DNA from: Methylocystis sp. B8
Lineage (GTDB): Bacteria; Pseudomonadota; Alphaproteobacteria; Rhizobiales; Beijerinckiaceae
Assembly: GCF_005771425.1 (NCBI RefSeq)
Contig: NZ_VBTZ01000001.1
Span: 682,001 to 746,000 of the forward strand
Length of the DNA stretch: 64,000 nt
Reading direction: 5' to 3'
The position numbers and the translations under genes were made by a program. This document shows, piece by piece, positions 63,457 through 64,000 of the stretch. Numbering within the stretch: the stretch's first letter is position 1; each line of letters begins with the position of its first letter. A model generated the notes under the pieces. That model searched no databases. It saw only the letters and a program-made list of their open reading frames with translations, and had not been told where the DNA came from.

Positions 63457-63801
63457 ATGCGGACCAGCGCCCGTCTTTTTGTTCTTGCCGCTTTCCTGAT
63501 CGCTGCGGGCCTGCAGGCCGCTTCGGCGCAGCAGCTCCAGGTCGATCCCGGAGCGCTCGACGCTTCCGGATCCGTCTCGGCGCAGCCGAAGCCTAAGAAG
63601 GCCAAGGCGCAGCAATCTCAAGGCGCTGGCCAACAAAAGCAGGGCAGCGGCGATCGTCAGTTTGGCGAGCTCGAAGGCTGGTCGCCCGGCAAGGCGCCGC
63701 CTGGAAAAAAGAAGGAAGAAGAAACGCCCAGTTCGCCAAGCGGCGCCATGCCCATCGGCGTGTCGCCTTCCGGGAACATGTCCGTCGGCCTTCCTTTCTA
63801 A
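63457..63801 (+). CDS. Secreted low-complexity protein
   Basis: A 114-residue protein with a clear signal peptide (1-24, LAAFLIAAGLQAASA) and a Lys/Gln/Gly/Pro/Ser-rich mature part (KPKKAKAQQSQGAGQQKQ, PPGKKKEEETPSSPS) that is probably disordered and periplasmic. It ends SGNMSVGLPF. No family was recognised. It is 36 bp upstream of asd. Confidence 0.65.
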   Translation: MRTSARLFVLAAFLIAAGLQAASAQQLQVDPGALDASGSVSAQPKPKKAKAQQSQGAGQQKQGSGDRQFGELEGWSPGKAPPGKKKEEETPSSPSGAMPIGVSPSGNMSVGLPF

Positions 63802-63837
63802 GTCACAGACGCCGGGTCGACCGGCTGGAGTTTGATC

Positions 63838-64000
63838 ATGGCGTATAAGGTCGCGGTCGTCGGCGCTACGGGCAACGTGGGCCGCGAGATGCTGGATATT
63901 CTCGCCGAGCGCCGTTTCCCCGTGTCGGAAGTCGTCGCGCTCGCGTCGTCGCGCTCAGTCGGGACGGAGGTCTCCTTCGGCGACAGGACGCTGAAGTGCA
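63838..64000 (+). CDS. asd: Aspartate-semialdehyde dehydrogenase, N-terminal part (cut by window end)
   Basis: The first 54 residues are visible: [20 protein letters not shown] (NADP-binding GATGxVG motif), then [21 protein letters not shown], typical of Asd, which makes aspartate semialdehyde for Lys/Thr/Met and diaminopimelate. The gene continues beyond the window. GGAG lies 6-8 nt upstream. Confidence 0.92.
   Translation, partial: MAYKVAVVGATGNVGREMLDILAERRFPVSEVVALASSRSVGTEVSFGDRTLKC

Overview
The window is 64 kb of GC-rich alphaproteobacterial chromosome. Pointers to the order Rhizobiales/Hyphomicrobiales are the FYDLN-type zinc protein, NepR-type anti-sigma proteins, HWE/HisKA_2 histidine kinases, a single fused LolC/E permease and an sdhCDAB operon. 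A Tat-exported, Cys-rich four-helix copper storage protein (Csp1-like) beside a bufferin-like peptide points to a type II methanotroph (Methylocystis/Methylosinus-like). No methane monooxygenase or nif genes lie in the window, so this assignment is an inference.

Layout. 1-11.4 kb: core and semi-core genes: an AsmA-like protein (cut by the window edge), a single-domain response regulator, a DUF423 membrane protein, an exopolysaccharide export pair (Wza-like lipoprotein divergent from a Wzz/GumC-like protein with a degenerate tyrosine-kinase domain), an M48 membrane protease, an amino-sugar/peptidoglycan recycling cluster (nagA and a SIS-type deaminase, divergent from murQ), and two paralogous ferritin-like proteins, one fused to a 2Fe-2S ferredoxin.

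11.4-28.5 kb: an accessory region bounded on the left by a degenerate tRNA-Glu copy (11936-12003) and on the right by an intact tRNA-Glu (28464-28539). A large serine recombinase reads into the intact tRNA, and a VirD2-like relaxase sits beside it; no type IV secretion genes are seen. This fits an integrative mobilizable element or a composite island. Cargo: copper handling (bufferin-like peptide, Csp1), a truncated SPINDLY/O-GlcNAc-type glycosyltransferase, a cold-shock protein, a NepR-like anti-sigma factor, many small conserved hypotheticals, and several wrecks (PAS/HWE kinase, IS3 and IS5 remnants). Three 23-nt repeats with an exact 32-bp period lie just outside the left tRNA copy.

28.5-43.5 kb: an ABC-F ATPase, a PAS-PAS-HWE kinase with its response regulator, a GNAT protein, the proS-lolCE-lolD operon, a secreted membrane-anchored protein, and a probable DSF-type signalling cluster: an RpfF-like crotonase with both catalytic glutamates, a membrane PAS-GGDEF-EAL protein and a crotonase-fold protein that has lost those glutamates. 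A multicopper-oxidase-fold protein lacking most copper ligands follows.

43.6-64 kb: housekeeping genes: tRNA-Leu, tig, clpP (without clpX next to it), a biotin-carboxylase subunit of an acyl-CoA carboxylase, purEK, a CPA1 antiporter, selO flanked by two DUF465 proteins, tRNA-Val, small secreted and membrane proteins, a MocR-type regulator, an MFS transporter, an Omp25-like barrel, sdhCDAB, and the start of asd.
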